NCBI RefSeq assembly: GCF_001307295.1
Contig: NZ_CP012700.1
Location: 1,615,001-1,679,000 of the forward strand
DNA length: 64,000 bases
Direction: 5' to 3'
Origin: Sphingopyxis macrogoltabida
Lineage (GTDB): Bacteria; Pseudomonadota; Alphaproteobacteria; Sphingomonadales; Sphingomonadaceae
Shown: positions 1 to 7,789 of the stretch, in pieces
Layout of the letters: the number at the start of each line of letters is the position of its first letter
Position numbering within the stretch: the first letter of the stretch is position 1
Position numbers and translations under genes: made by a program
The notes under the pieces: model-generated
What the model saw: the letters and a program-made list of their open reading frames with translations, nothing else
What the model was told of the DNA's origin: nothing
The model's database searches: none

Positions 1-1
1 G

Positions 2-466
2 ATTGACGCGGTCCGGCGCGCGATCGGCGACGCCGGGGCGGTCGCCGACCTGTTCGCGGGGGTCGGCACCTTCGCCTTGTCGGTGCAGGCCGGGCGCAAA
101 GTCTATGCTGCAGAGGGCGCGCGCGATGCGATCGCGGCGCTGACGGGGGCCGCAAATCGCGCCCGGGCGCTGGTCGCCACCGAACATCGCGACCTGTTTC
201 GGCGTCCACTGGTGCCGGCCGAACTGAACCGGTTCGGGGCCGTGATCCTCGACCCGCCGCGCGCGGGGGCCGAGGAACAGGTCAAGCAGCTTGCGGCATC
301 ACAGGCGCCCCTCATCGCTTATGTAAGCTGCAATCCCGCCAGCTTCGCGCGCGATGCGAAGCTGCTGGTCGCGGGCGGCTATAGCCTCGACTGGGTGCAA
401 CCCGTCGGCCAGTTCCGCTGGTCGACCCATGTGGAACTGGCCGCACGTTTCTCACGCCATGGTTAG
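2..466 (+). CDS. Class I SAM-dependent RNA methyltransferase (RlmD/TrmA family), C-terminal part
   Basis: This open frame runs in from the left edge of the window, so the N-terminus (usually a TRAM domain and an iron-sulfur Cys cluster) is missing. The visible part holds the SAM-binding motif DLFAGVGTF near base 50, the motif ILDPPRAGA near base 245, and the catalytic-loop motif VSCNPASFARD near base 325, whose Cys is the nucleophile for uracil C5. These are family hallmarks of 23S rRNA or tRNA m5U methyltransferases; which uridine is modified cannot be told from this fragment. The convergent MAPEG gene ends 4 bases inside this frame. Confidence 0.85.
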   Translation: MDAVRRAIGDAGAVADLFAGVGTFALSVQAGRKVYAAEGARDAIAALTGAANRARALVATEHRDLFRRPLVPAELNRFGAVILDPPRAGAEEQVKQLAASQAPLIAYVSCNPASFARDAKLLVAGGYSLDWVQPVGQFRWSTHVELAARFSRHG

Positions 467-897
467 TGCAGCACGAACCCGATAAAGGCGTGCACGCACA
501 GCGCGATCAGCGCGAGGCTCGCCAACGCGAAGATGCCAAAGCGCCACATGACGCGGTTGACGGTCGCCTGGACGAGGCTGTGGACGATGCGTAGCGCGAC
601 ATAGGCCCAGGCAAGCTGCGCGTTGAGCCCGCCGCCCATGCCGCCGATCGCGAGCGCCAGCGCGACGGCATAGAAGACGGTCGGCTGTTCCATCAGATGG
701 TTGTAGTTGTGCGCCTTCCACTGCACTTCGGCGGGCAGCAGGTCGTCGAGCCCCTTGCCGGTGCCGCCGACGAGCTTGGCAGCGTCGATCTTGGCGCGCT
801 GCATCGCGGGGATGCGCGTCGCGTACATCCACACCCACATGATCATCGACCAGAGCGCGAGCGTCGCGACCGGTCCCAATATTGCGTTGTTATCCAT
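463..897 (-). CDS. MAPEG family membrane protein
   Basis: A 144-residue protein with about four hydrophobic segments. It carries features typical of the MAPEG superfamily (membrane-associated proteins in eicosanoid and glutathione metabolism), with an N-terminal helix followed by RIPAMQRA, then the motif HNYNHLMEQPTVFYAVAL and LRIVHSLVQATVNR near the C-terminus. The start MDNNAILG was chosen because a GGGGGAG Shine-Dalgarno lies just upstream; the frame is open further upstream without such support. It is a close paralogue of the next gene on the same strand, and the pair looks like a tandem duplication. Bacterial members are poorly characterised; glutathione transferase activity is possible but not shown by the sequence. 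Confidence 0.85.
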   Translation of the reverse strand: MDNNAILGPVATLALWSMIMWVWMYATRIPAMQRAKIDAAKLVGGTGKGLDDLLPAEVQWKAHNYNHLMEQPTVFYAVALALAIGGMGGGLNAQLAWAYVALRIVHSLVQATVNRVMWRFGIFALASLALIALCVHAFIGFVLH

Positions 898-908
898 ATT
901 TCTCCCCC

Positions 909-1340
909 TCAACCCAAAGTGGCGATAACCGCGAGCAGCGACAGTGCGAGCAGGCACAGCGTCGACAGCAGGAACAGCGTGAAGCGCACCGGAATGCGGT
1001 TGACCGTCGCCTGCCACAGGCTGTGGACGATGCGCAGCACGACATAGGTCCAGGCAATCCAGACGACATAGGCTGGATAGCCGCCCACGGCATGCAGGAT
1101 CAGGATGACCGCATAGAAGATCGTCGGCTGTTCGAGCAGATGCGTATAATTATGCGATTTCCAGTTGGTCTCTGCCGGCAATATCTTTTCGAGGTCGGCG
1201 CCGCGCCCGCCCGGCGGCGTTTTTTTCAGGTCGATCCCCGCTTTTTTCATCGCCGGGAAGCGGGTCGCCGCGAGCCACAGAAACATGACGAGCGTCCACA
1301 GAATCAGGACGGCTCCCGGTGCGAGCAGGTTTGCGGACAT
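909..1340 (-). CDS. MAPEG family membrane protein (tandem paralogue)
   Basis: A 143-residue four-helix membrane protein of the MAPEG superfamily, sharing with its downstream neighbour the blocks HNYTHLLEQPTIFYAV and LRIVHSLWQATVNR. Two start codons two residues apart are possible (1346 and 1340). GGGGGAG abuts the first ATG but sits about 6 bases from the second, so MSANLLAP at 1340 is the better start. Only 11 bases separate it from the downstream paralogue, so the two are probably co-transcribed. The enzymatic role is unknown; the family acts at the inner membrane on lipophilic or glutathione-linked substrates. Confidence 0.85.
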   Translation of the reverse strand: MSANLLAPGAVLILWTLVMFLWLAATRFPAMKKAGIDLKKTPPGGRGADLEKILPAETNWKSHNYTHLLEQPTIFYAVILILHAVGGYPAYVVWIAWTYVVLRIVHSLWQATVNRIPVRFTLFLLSTLCLLALSLLAVIATLG

Positions 1341-1406
1341 AGGCATCTCCCCCTGTTGTTGTCCTGCAATGCTAGGCCTTGCCCGGCGAGATGCAATCGC
1401 AGAACG

Positions 1407-2567
1407 TCACGGCCGCTTGCCGGCGACTTCGGCGCGGATCGCGGGACCATCACCGTCGATGCGCGGCGCGAAGCTAGGTTCGCGGGGCGCGGCGGCGCCA
1501 TATCTGACCGGCGGCCGCATCTCGTGAAACGCGCCGACATCGGGGTGGACGCGGCGGCGAAAAAAGCCGGTCGCCTTAAGGTGCGGATCGTCCTTGATAT
1601 CCTCGAGGTCGCGCACGGCGATGGCGGGAATGTCGTTTGCCGCAAAGATTTCGAGCCATTCGGCGGTCGTCCGGGCTGGCGTTTTCCGCGCAATTTCATC
1701 GTAGACGAGCGCCATATGCTGGCCGCACATTTTGGCTGCCTCGAATTCCGGCGAGGTGAGGAGCGCGTCGCTGCCAAGCAGCCCCATCAATCGCGCGGTC
1801 GAAGCCGGGGTGTAGGGGACGACCGCGATATGGCCGTCGGCGGTCGGGAAGGGCTGGCGGGTCGGATCGAGCTGGCGCGGGTATCCGGCGGGGCCGATCG
1901 GCGGATCGAGCGCCGCGTCGCGGAGGTGCTCGGTGAGCATGAAGGCAGCGAAGCATTCGAACATCGGTACCTCGACCGCCTGACCTTCGCCGGTCCTGAG
2001 CCGGTGGACGAGCGCGGCGAGGATCGCCTGCGCGCCGAACTGGCCGGCGACCTTGTCGGCGATCAGCGACGGCAGGTAGCGCGGCCGCGGATCGCCGTCG
2101 ACGCGCGGCAGCAGGCTGGTCGTCCCGGTCGCGGCCTGGATCACATCGTCATAGGCCTGCAGGTCGGAATAGGGGCCGTCCTGCCCGAAACCGGTGCCGT
2201 GGACATAGATGATGTCGGGCTTGAGTGCCTTGCACGCCGCATAGTCGAATCCGAGCCTTGCGATGGCCTTGCCGCGGACATTGTGGATGAAGACGTCGGC
2301 GGTCGCGATCAGGTCGCGCAGGACTCCGGCGTCCTCCGGCCGTTTGAGATCGAGCGCGATCGACCTTTTGCCGCGATTGACGGTCAGATGAACCGACCCC
2401 ATCGTCGGGTCGGGAATGCCGCTGCCCAGATAGCGCGACACGTCGCCGATGCCCGGGGTTTCGACCTTGATCACCTCGGCGCCGAGATCGGCGAGCATCT
2501 GGGTCGCATAGGGGCCGAAAATCACCGTCGTCAGGTCGATGATACGGATGCCTTCTAGCATGGTCAT
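1407..2567 (-). CDS. CaiB/BaiF family (family III) CoA-transferase
   Basis: A 386-residue protein, close to the usual family length. The N-terminus LEGIRIIDLTTVIFGPYATQMLADLGAEVIKVE is diagnostic in composition and order (residues 4-36). VNRGKRSIALDLK follows near residue 63, and IADKVAG near residue 169 holds Asp171, which aligns with the catalytic aspartate that forms an acyl anhydride with the CoA thioester in formyl-CoA transferase. These enzymes move CoA between carboxylic acids (formate/oxalate, carnitine, bile acids, aryl succinates). The substrate cannot be predicted from the sequence, and the neighbours give no pathway hint. Confidence 0.88.
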   Translation of the reverse strand: MTMLEGIRIIDLTTVIFGPYATQMLADLGAEVIKVETPGIGDVSRYLGSGIPDPTMGSVHLTVNRGKRSIALDLKRPEDAGVLRDLIATADVFIHNVRGKAIARLGFDYAACKALKPDIIYVHGTGFGQDGPYSDLQAYDDVIQAATGTTSLLPRVDGDPRPRYLPSLIADKVAGQFGAQAILAALVHRLRTGEGQAVEVPMFECFAAFMLTEHLRDAALDPPIGPAGYPRQLDPTRQPFPTADGHIAVVPYTPASTARLMGLLGSDALLTSPEFEAAKMCGQHMALVYDEIARKTPARTTAEWLEIFAANDIPAIAVRDLEDIKDDPHLKATGFFRRRVHPDVGAFHEMRPPVRYGAAAPREPSFAPRIDGDGPAIRAEVAGKRP

Positions 2568-2637
2568 TCAGCGTTCGCTCCTTCGCCGCCGACTTTCGCA
2601 AAGCCGGGCGCCGGCGCAAGAAAAATCGCTTAGTGGG

Positions 2638-3963
2638 CTAAGCCTCGGCTGCTGCCAGCCGGGTCTCGCCGGTGCCCGCGGCATAGGCGGCCGAAATCCG
2701 GCGATAGGATTTCGACCGGAACGCGGCGATCGTTGCGACGACACCGAGCAGGCCGGTGATCGTGAACACCGCGGCGATCCCGCGTTCGGGGCCGCGGCCG
2801 TACCAGTCGCCGATCGCATCGGCCCCGGCGCCGTCGGTCATCAGCGGCACGAAGACGAACTGGGTCAGCGGCGCGATGAGAAAGGCGGTCAGCGGCGACG
2901 CGGCCTGCTCGACCGACTGGGCAAAGCCGAAGACGCGGCCCTGACGTTCGTAAGGGACGACCTTTTGGAGCACCGTCTGTTCGGCGGCCTCGGCGTAGGG
3001 GCCGAGGAAGAGCCACACGAAGCAGCCGATCGCGAGCAGCGGGATCGACGACTGGATGGTGAAGACGGCGGCGACGACCCATTCGACCAGGCAGACCAAA
3101 AGCAGCGTCCGCACCGGATTGGCGCCAAGCCCCGTCCGTGAAATCAGCGCTCCGCTGACGATGAAGGCGCACGACATGACCGCCCACAACAGGCCCCATT
3201 GCTCGACCGCCATCAGCGACAAGCCATAGGCGTCCATCAGCGCCATGAACACGCCGCCGAGCAGGTTGTTGAGCGCGGTGAAGAGGATCGGCGCGAACAG
3301 GCCCGAAATGCCGAGGACAAGGCGAAACGTCCCGGCAAGGTCGACCTGCCGCGGTGCGTCATGCGCGCCGGTATCGCGCGGCTCGTCGATATGGACGAAC
3401 AGCAGATGGAGCGCGGCGAGCAGCGACAGGCCGACGGCAAACACCAAAGTTGCGGCGATGCCGCCCCACGCGACGAGGAAGCCGCTGATCGCCGAGGTGG
3501 TCAGGAAACCGATGCCGCTGACCACGCCGACCAGCCCGTTCGCCCGGTCGCGCCGGTCTTCGGGCACGAGCAGGGTGACGAGCGTCGGGAGCGCGATCAT
3601 CCGGATATTGCCGACGATGACGCCGAACATCGTCAGCAGGATGAACAGCCATAGTGTTGCGCTGTCCTGCCTGACGGCGCGAATATCGGGATCGAGCGCA
3701 TAGGAGGCGAGCGCGAAGGCATAGATCGCCAGCGATGCGAGGCTCGAAACCAGCATCATGTTGCGCTTGCGATGATGGTCGACGAGGCTGCCGAACCAGA
3801 TGCCGAGCGCCGAGGTGAACACCAGATAGATGCCCGCGATCATCCCCGTCGCGAAGACCGACTGGCTCTCGAGGAAAATCCAGAAGGTCAGCGCAAACCA
3901 CACCGTGAAGTTGGTGATGTTGGCGACGAGGTTATTGGCGAGGAGATGGTGGAAGGGCTGCAT
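2638..3963 (-). CDS. Major facilitator superfamily transporter
   Basis: A 441-residue integral membrane protein with about 12 hydrophobic segments. The loop between helices 2 and 3 reads GSLVDHHRKRNMML, the expected MFS motif A position (G-x-x-x-D-R-x-x-R-R variant). A charged loop DRRDRANGLVG lies between helices 4 and 5. Overall it resembles the macrolide/enterobactin-exporter branch of drug-efflux MFS proteins, so export of a small molecule is more likely than uptake (inference). No clear Shine-Dalgarno is seen before the ATG at 3963. It runs on the same strand as the CoA-transferase but with a 70-base gap. Confidence 0.85.
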   Translation of the reverse strand: MQPFHHLLANNLVANITNFTVWFALTFWIFLESQSVFATGMIAGIYLVFTSALGIWFGSLVDHHRKRNMMLVSSLASLAIYAFALASYALDPDIRAVRQDSATLWLFILLTMFGVIVGNIRMIALPTLVTLLVPEDRRDRANGLVGVVSGIGFLTTSAISGFLVAWGGIAATLVFAVGLSLLAALHLLFVHIDEPRDTGAHDAPRQVDLAGTFRLVLGISGLFAPILFTALNNLLGGVFMALMDAYGLSLMAVEQWGLLWAVMSCAFIVSGALISRTGLGANPVRTLLLVCLVEWVVAAVFTIQSSIPLLAIGCFVWLFLGPYAEAAEQTVLQKVVPYERQGRVFGFAQSVEQAASPLTAFLIAPLTQFVFVPLMTDGAGADAIGDWYGRGPERGIAAVFTITGLLGVVATIAAFRSKSYRRISAAYAAGTGETRLAAAEA

Positions 3964-4095
3964 GGATTACGGCTATATCTCTGGCGCATTTTCGGTGCCG
4001 CCCGGCCGAGGGGCTAGCATGATCGATCAATGAGGGAAAGCCGGGTGACGGGGGGCAGGATTCTGAATAGCAGCGGACGTTGCTTCATCCACAGT

Positions 4096-4166
4096 CGTCA
4101 TCCCGGACTTGATCCGGGATCCATCGCGGCGGAAGTCATGGATCCCGGATCAAGTCCGGGATGACG
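4096..4166. repeat. REP-type double palindrome, copy 1
   Basis: Two perfect 29-base arms (4096-4124 and 4138-4166) flank a 13-base loop. Each arm is itself a smaller hairpin of the form CCCGGA-cttga-TCCGGG. The outer ends are CGTCATCCCGG and its complement. A second member with coordinated base changes lies at 40428-40503, and shorter relatives occur elsewhere in the window. It is a non-coding extragenic element. Confidence 0.9.
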
Positions 4167-4204
4167 AAGATGAGAGGTCCGCTTCCGGACCCTACCCGCC
4201 ATTA

Positions 4205-4240
4205 ATTAAAAAGGGGCCGGCGCGTTGCGGCACCGGCCCC
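4205..4240 (-). terminator. Rho-independent terminator of the ornithine decarboxylase gene
   Basis: Read on the minus strand, a GGGGCCGG / CCGGCCCC stem (4213-4220 with 4233-4240) is followed directly by TTTTTAATTAAT. It lies about 25 bases past the stop codon of the decarboxylase gene. Confidence 0.9.
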
Positions 4241-4265
4241 TATCGTCTTTAACCTACCGCCCTGT

Positions 4266-5459
4266 TCAGAACAGCTTGGTCACCGTCGCGCTGCGGCGTT
4301 CGGGTTCGGCTTCGCCGGTGTAGAGGCTCACCATCGGTTCGTCGCTGACGACGTGGATTTCCTCGGCCCCGAAACCGTTGAACTTCGTCCGCATTGCGCA
4401 GCCATAGGCGCCCAGCATGCCGATCTCGATGAAATCGCCAGCCTTGATATCGTCGGGCAGAAAGAAAGGCCCGGCCATATGGTCGAGGTCGTCGCACGTC
4501 GGGCCATAAAAGCTGAACGCCGTCATTTCCGCATCGCTCTTGCCGTCGCGAAGCAGGCTGACCGGAAAGCGCCAGCCGACGTGCGCGGCATCGAACAGCG
4601 CGCCATAGGCACCGTCGTTGATGTACAGCTCGTCGCCGCGGCGCTTTTCGACGCGAACGATCAGCGAGCTATACTCGGCCGACAGCGCGCGGCCCGGTTC
4701 GCACCAAAGTTCGGCCGAATAGCTGATCGGCAGGCTTTCGAAGCTGCGGTGGATCGTCTCGAAATAGGCGTCGAGCGGGGGCGGCTCCATGCCCGGATAG
4801 GATGACGGGAAGCCGCCCCCGACATCGATAATGTCGACGGTCACCGACGCCGCGACGATCGCGGCGCGGACGCGCTCCATCGCCTGGGCATAAGCATGCG
4901 GGGTCATCGCCTGGCTGCCGACATGGAAGCAGATGCCGAGCGCGTCGCTGGCCTGGCGCGTCGCCATCAGCAGTTCGGCGACCTCGTCGGCTTCGGCGCC
5001 GAACTTGGCGGCGAGGCTGAGCTTCGAATGATCCGACGATACCCGGAGACGGACCAGCAGGTTGAGATCCTGCGCGCCTTCGGTGGCGCGGACGATCTTC
5101 TCCAGCTCTTCCATCGTGTCGAGCGAGAAGGTGCGCACGCCATGCTTCCAATAGGCTTCGGAAATCGCTTCCTCGGCCTTCACCGGATGCATGAAACAGA
5201 GCGTCGCCTTGGGCAGGGTGCGCGCGACGAGGCGCACCTCGGCGATCGAGGCGACGTCATAATGGGTGACGCCCGAATCCCACAGCACGCGCAAGAGGTC
5301 GGGCGACGGATTCGCCTTGACCGCATACATGGTCGTGCCGGGAAATCGCTCGATGAAGAAACGCGCTGCGCGCGCCGCGGCGTGCGGGCGGACAAGCGTA
5401 ACAGGTTCGACCGGCGAAAGTGCCTGAATCAGCCCGTGGGCGCTATGATGCTGGTGCAA
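4266..5459 (-). CDS. Ornithine decarboxylase, fold-type III PLP enzyme
   Basis: A 397-residue enzyme that decarboxylates ornithine to putrescine, the first step of polyamine synthesis. Family hallmarks are present: YAVKANP with the PLP lysine Lys48, HVGSQ near 179, the phosphate-binding GGGFP near 214, EPGR at 254-257, and YGPTCDDLD with the catalytic Cys322. Length and layout match the short eukaryote-like decarboxylase of alphaproteobacteria rather than the large biodegradative form. A TTG at 5459 is the only plausible start after the in-frame TAA upstream. The gene is monocistronic, ending at a strong terminator. Together with the carboxy(nor)spermidine genes at 7790-12750 it can supply putrescine for spermidine. 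Strict ornithine versus lysine specificity is inferred. Confidence 0.92.
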   Translation of the reverse strand: MHQHHSAHGLIQALSPVEPVTLVRPHAAARAARFFIERFPGTTMYAVKANPSPDLLRVLWDSGVTHYDVASIAEVRLVARTLPKATLCFMHPVKAEEAISEAYWKHGVRTFSLDTMEELEKIVRATEGAQDLNLLVRLRVSSDHSKLSLAAKFGAEADEVAELLMATRQASDALGICFHVGSQAMTPHAYAQAMERVRAAIVAASVTVDIIDVGGGFPSSYPGMEPPPLDAYFETIHRSFESLPISYSAELWCEPGRALSAEYSSLIVRVEKRRGDELYINDGAYGALFDAAHVGWRFPVSLLRDGKSDAEMTAFSFYGPTCDDLDHMAGPFFLPDDIKAGDFIEIGMLGAYGCAMRTKFNGFGAEEIHVVSDEPMVSLYTGEAEPERRSATVTKLF

Positions 5460-5650
5460 CTCAAGGGACCCCCAAAAAATACGTTAAACATCCAAGGCTG
5501 CCTTGCGGTTATTGGAAGTCCCCCTGGGGCAGCGGAGGGCGCTATATGCAGGGGGGTCCCCCCTGTAAAGACCCTTTGGCGCAATTTTGTAATAAGCCGG
5601 TAACAGTGGGGCCGAACCGGGGCTGACATGCGCCAGACCGCGCAAATGCA
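5460..5650 (-). ncRNA. Possible structured leader of the ornithine decarboxylase mRNA
   Basis: About 190 bases upstream of the decarboxylase start lack a coding frame but are rich in self-complementary G/C runs. These include the perfect palindrome at 5549-5565, an AGGGGGAC/GGGGGTCCC-type repeat near the start codon, and CAAGGCAGCCTTGG. Alphaproteobacterial ornithine decarboxylase genes are known to carry the speF RNA leader motif. I cannot verify a match to that motif by eye, so this is a low-confidence candidate. Confidence 0.3.
5549..5565. repeat. Perfect 17-base palindrome CAGGGGGG-T-CCCCCCTG
   Basis: The two arms are CAGGGGGG and CCCCCCTG with a single central base. It lies about 90 bases upstream of the ornithine decarboxylase start and 160 bases upstream of the divergent cNMP/reductase fusion. 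It could be an operator for either gene or part of a leader RNA hairpin; the sequence does not decide. Confidence 0.75.
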
Positions 5651-5680
5651 AGACAAAGTTCGGCGGGGCCGCTAAGCATT

Positions 5681-5708
5681 CGTCATCCCGGCGAAGGCCG
5701 GGATGACG
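5681..5708. repeat. Single REP-type hairpin
   Basis: CGTCATCCCGGC-gaag-GCCGGGATGACG forms a near-perfect 12-bp stem. It has the same CGTCATCCCGG ends as the larger palindromes in this window. It lies immediately before the Shine-Dalgarno of the cNMP/reductase fusion gene, so it would be in or near its 5' leader. Confidence 0.85.
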
Positions 5709-5726
5709 AGAGAAGGAAATGAAGCC

Positions 5727-7388
5727 ATGGTCGCTCCCGCCGATGTGAATCACACCTTCACGGATAGCGAACTCGAGGAATTGAAGGCGTTCGGAACCAT
5801 CGAATCGCACAAGGCGGGCGACCTGCTCGTCGAGGAAGGCGCGATGGCGCCCGACTGTATCGTCACCCTGTCGGGCCATACCGACATCTTCGCTTCGACC
5901 GACGAAGGTCGCAAGCGCGTCGGCTGGATGGAGCGCGGCCAGTTCGCCGGCGACCTGTCGGTGCTGACCGGGCAGCGCCATCTGTCGCGCGTCGAAATGG
6001 GCGCCGACGGCGATATCCTGCGGATCGCGCACGCCGATTTTCAGCGCCTGATTGCGGGCAATTCCCATTATTCGGACATCTTCGTTCGCGTCCTGTCGGC
6101 GCGCCGCGAGTTCAGCAACACGCGCGGCTTCGCGGTGACGATCGTCATCGGCGCGGCGATGGACCGCAGCGTCTATGCGCTGCGCGACCTGCTGATGAAG
6201 CATGGCGTCGCGCATCGCTGGTTCGATCCGGCCGACGGGCCGGTCGCGGCGCATCTGATGGCCGAACGCGGGCTGACCGAAGCCGAGCTGCCCGCGGTCA
6301 TTCTCGGCGCCGCCGACGTGCTGGTCCAGCCGACGCCCGAACAGCTCGCGGCGGGCCTCGGCCTCGACCTGCTCCCCGACGGGGCGACCGCCGACGTGCT
6401 CGTCGTCGGCAGCGGTCCGGGCGGGCTCGCCGCGGCTGTCTATGCGGCGTCGGAAGGGCTGACGGTGATCGCGCTCGACGCGCTGGCGCCGGGCGGGCAG
6501 GCCGGGACGTCATCGAAGATCGAAAATTACCTCGGCTTCCCAACCGGCATTTCGGGCAACGAGCTGGCGCGGCGTGCGACGGTGCAGGCGCAGAAATTCG
6601 GGGCGCGGCTGGTGGCGCCGGTGCGCGCGGCGTCGATCGGGCGCGACGGCGAGGCCTATTGCCTCCATCTCGCCGACGGGCGCAAGCTGCGCAGCCGCGC
6701 GGTCGTCGTTGCCAGCGGGGCGCAATATCAGCGGCTGCCGATCGAGGGCATCGAGGCTTATGAAGGCCGCGGCATCTATTATGGCGCGACGCCGATGGAA
6801 GCGCAGCTTTGCGGCAACGCCGAGGTCACCGTCGTCGGGGCGGGCAATTCGGCGGGGCAGGGCGCCATCTATCTCGCGAGCGTCGCGAAGAAGGTGCATG
6901 TCATCTTTCGCCGGTCGAGCCTGCGCGACACCATGTCCGAATATCTGGTCAAGCGGCTGGAGGAGCATCCGAATATCGAGATCATCCCGTCGACCGATGT
7001 CACCGCGCTGCACGGCGAGGAGGGGTTGGCCGGGCTGACCTATCGTTGCCGCGAGACCGGCGCCGAGGGCCATTGCGACTGCCGCTTCCTGTTCCTCTTC
7101 CTCGGCGCCAGCCCGAACACCGGCTGGCTGCCGCGCGAAATGGTCTGCGACGAGCGCGGGTTCGTGAAGACCGGCGCCGACATCGCGCCGATGGAATTGG
7201 TCAAGGCAGGCTGGTCGCTCGACCGCATGCCGAGCCGCTACGAAACGAGCTGGCCGCGCATCTACGCTATCGGAGACGTCCGCAAGGGATCGGTCAAGCG
7301 CGTCGCGTCGTCGGTAGGCGAGGGGTCGGTGGTGGTCAGCGACATCCATCAGGCGCTGGCGGAAGTGCGGAACGACGCGGTCAGTTGA
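5727..7388 (+). CDS. Cyclic nucleotide-binding / glutaredoxin-like / thioredoxin-reductase-like fusion lacking CxxC
   Basis: A 553-residue three-part protein. Residues about 15-125 look like a cNMP-binding (cap) domain, with a degenerate phosphate-binding cassette GQFAGDLSVLTGQRHLSR. Residues about 135-212 resemble a glutaredoxin/thioredoxin fold (LRDLLMKHGVAHRWFDPAD, ELPAVIL, ADVLVQPTPEQLAAGLGL) but have no active-site cysteines. Residues about 222-550 are a TrxR-type flavoprotein, with FAD motif VVGSGPGG, GGQAGTSSKIENYLGFP, NAD(P)H motif VVGAGNSAG and the C-terminal IYAIGDV. Where thioredoxin reductases have CxxC, this protein reads YGATPMEA. FAD and NAD(P)H binding are well supported; a disulfide-reductase role is not. 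The start at 5727 is chosen because AGAAGGAAA is about 7 bases upstream; an earlier ATG at 5703 lies inside the REP hairpin. Confidence 0.85.
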   Translation: MVAPADVNHTFTDSELEELKAFGTIESHKAGDLLVEEGAMAPDCIVTLSGHTDIFASTDEGRKRVGWMERGQFAGDLSVLTGQRHLSRVEMGADGDILRIAHADFQRLIAGNSHYSDIFVRVLSARREFSNTRGFAVTIVIGAAMDRSVYALRDLLMKHGVAHRWFDPADGPVAAHLMAERGLTEAELPAVILGAADVLVQPTPEQLAAGLGLDLLPDGATADVLVVGSGPGGLAAAVYAASEGLTVIALDALAPGGQAGTSSKIENYLGFPTGISGNELARRATVQAQKFGARLVAPVRAASIGRDGEAYCLHLADGRKLRSRAVVVASGAQYQRLPIEGIEAYEGRGIYYGATPMEAQLCGNAEVTVVGAGNSAGQGAIYLASVAKKVHVIFRRSSLRDTMSEYLVKRLEEHPNIEIIPSTDVTALHGEEGLAGLTYRCRETGAEGHCDCRFLFLFLGASPNTGWLPREMVCDERGFVKTGADIAPMELVKAGWSLDRMPSRYETSWPRIYAIGDVRKGSVKRVASSVGEGSVVVSDIHQALAEVRNDAVS

Positions 7389-7785
7389 CGGGAGTTCGAA
7401 CCTCGACGCTCTCTTCCCGTTCCTCTTCGTGAAACGACTGAAGGCTGCGAGCCATAATGAAGGTGCCCGAATAGTCGTCGATGGACCAGCGGCCCTCGAC
7501 TTGTTGGCCATCGGTACTGAGCGTGCCGTCATAGGTCACCGCATGGCCATAGGCGCCGTCACCGTTATAGTATTTGTGAAAGCTCACCGCCGTGCCGGCT
7601 CGCACCCCGCGAATATCGGCACGCTCATCGATGCCAACCCAAAATTCGGAGGCTTCGGAGGTCGATCCGGCCAATAGACCCGCATTGTCGTTTATTATCG
7701 CGACAAAACCCATCGGAGGCTCCCAAGGCTCAGGATACCAATACTGTCCGGTCCACAGTCCGGTCATATCCAACGGGTCTTGCAT
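7381..7785 (-). CDS. Hypothetical protein, last gene of the polyamine run
   Basis: A 134-residue soluble protein of unknown function without signal peptide or cysteines. It begins DMTGLWTGQYWYP, has VAIINDNAGLLAGSTSE and DGTLSTDGQQVEGRWSID, and ends in an acidic tail. The alternation of hydrophobic and polar residues with many Gly and Trp suggests a small beta-barrel-like fold (inference). It starts 4 bases after the carboxy(nor)spermidine decarboxylase stop and has a GGGGTGAGG Shine-Dalgarno, so it is probably co-expressed with that gene. Its end overlaps the convergent reductase fusion by 8 bases. Confidence 0.65.
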   Translation of the reverse strand: MQDPLDMTGLWTGQYWYPEPWEPPMGFVAIINDNAGLLAGSTSEASEFWVGIDERADIRGVRAGTAVSFHKYYNGDGAYGHAVTYDGTLSTDGQQVEGRWSIDDYSGTFIMARSLQSFHEEEREESVEVRTPVN

Positions 7786-7789
7786 GGCC

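Larger units (their letters stand above)
3964..4265. other. Intergenic region holding a REP-type palindrome and a terminator
   Basis: About 300 bases between the MFS gene and the ornithine decarboxylase gene. It holds a long perfect inverted repeat (4096-4166) and the terminator of the decarboxylase gene (4208-4240). No credible coding frame was found in either direction. Confidence 0.7.

Noticed and set aside
882..2558. A 558-codon plus-strand open frame opposite the CoA-transferase
   Set aside because: It covers a MAPEG gene and the CoA-transferase on the other strand, and the translation has no recognisable fold.
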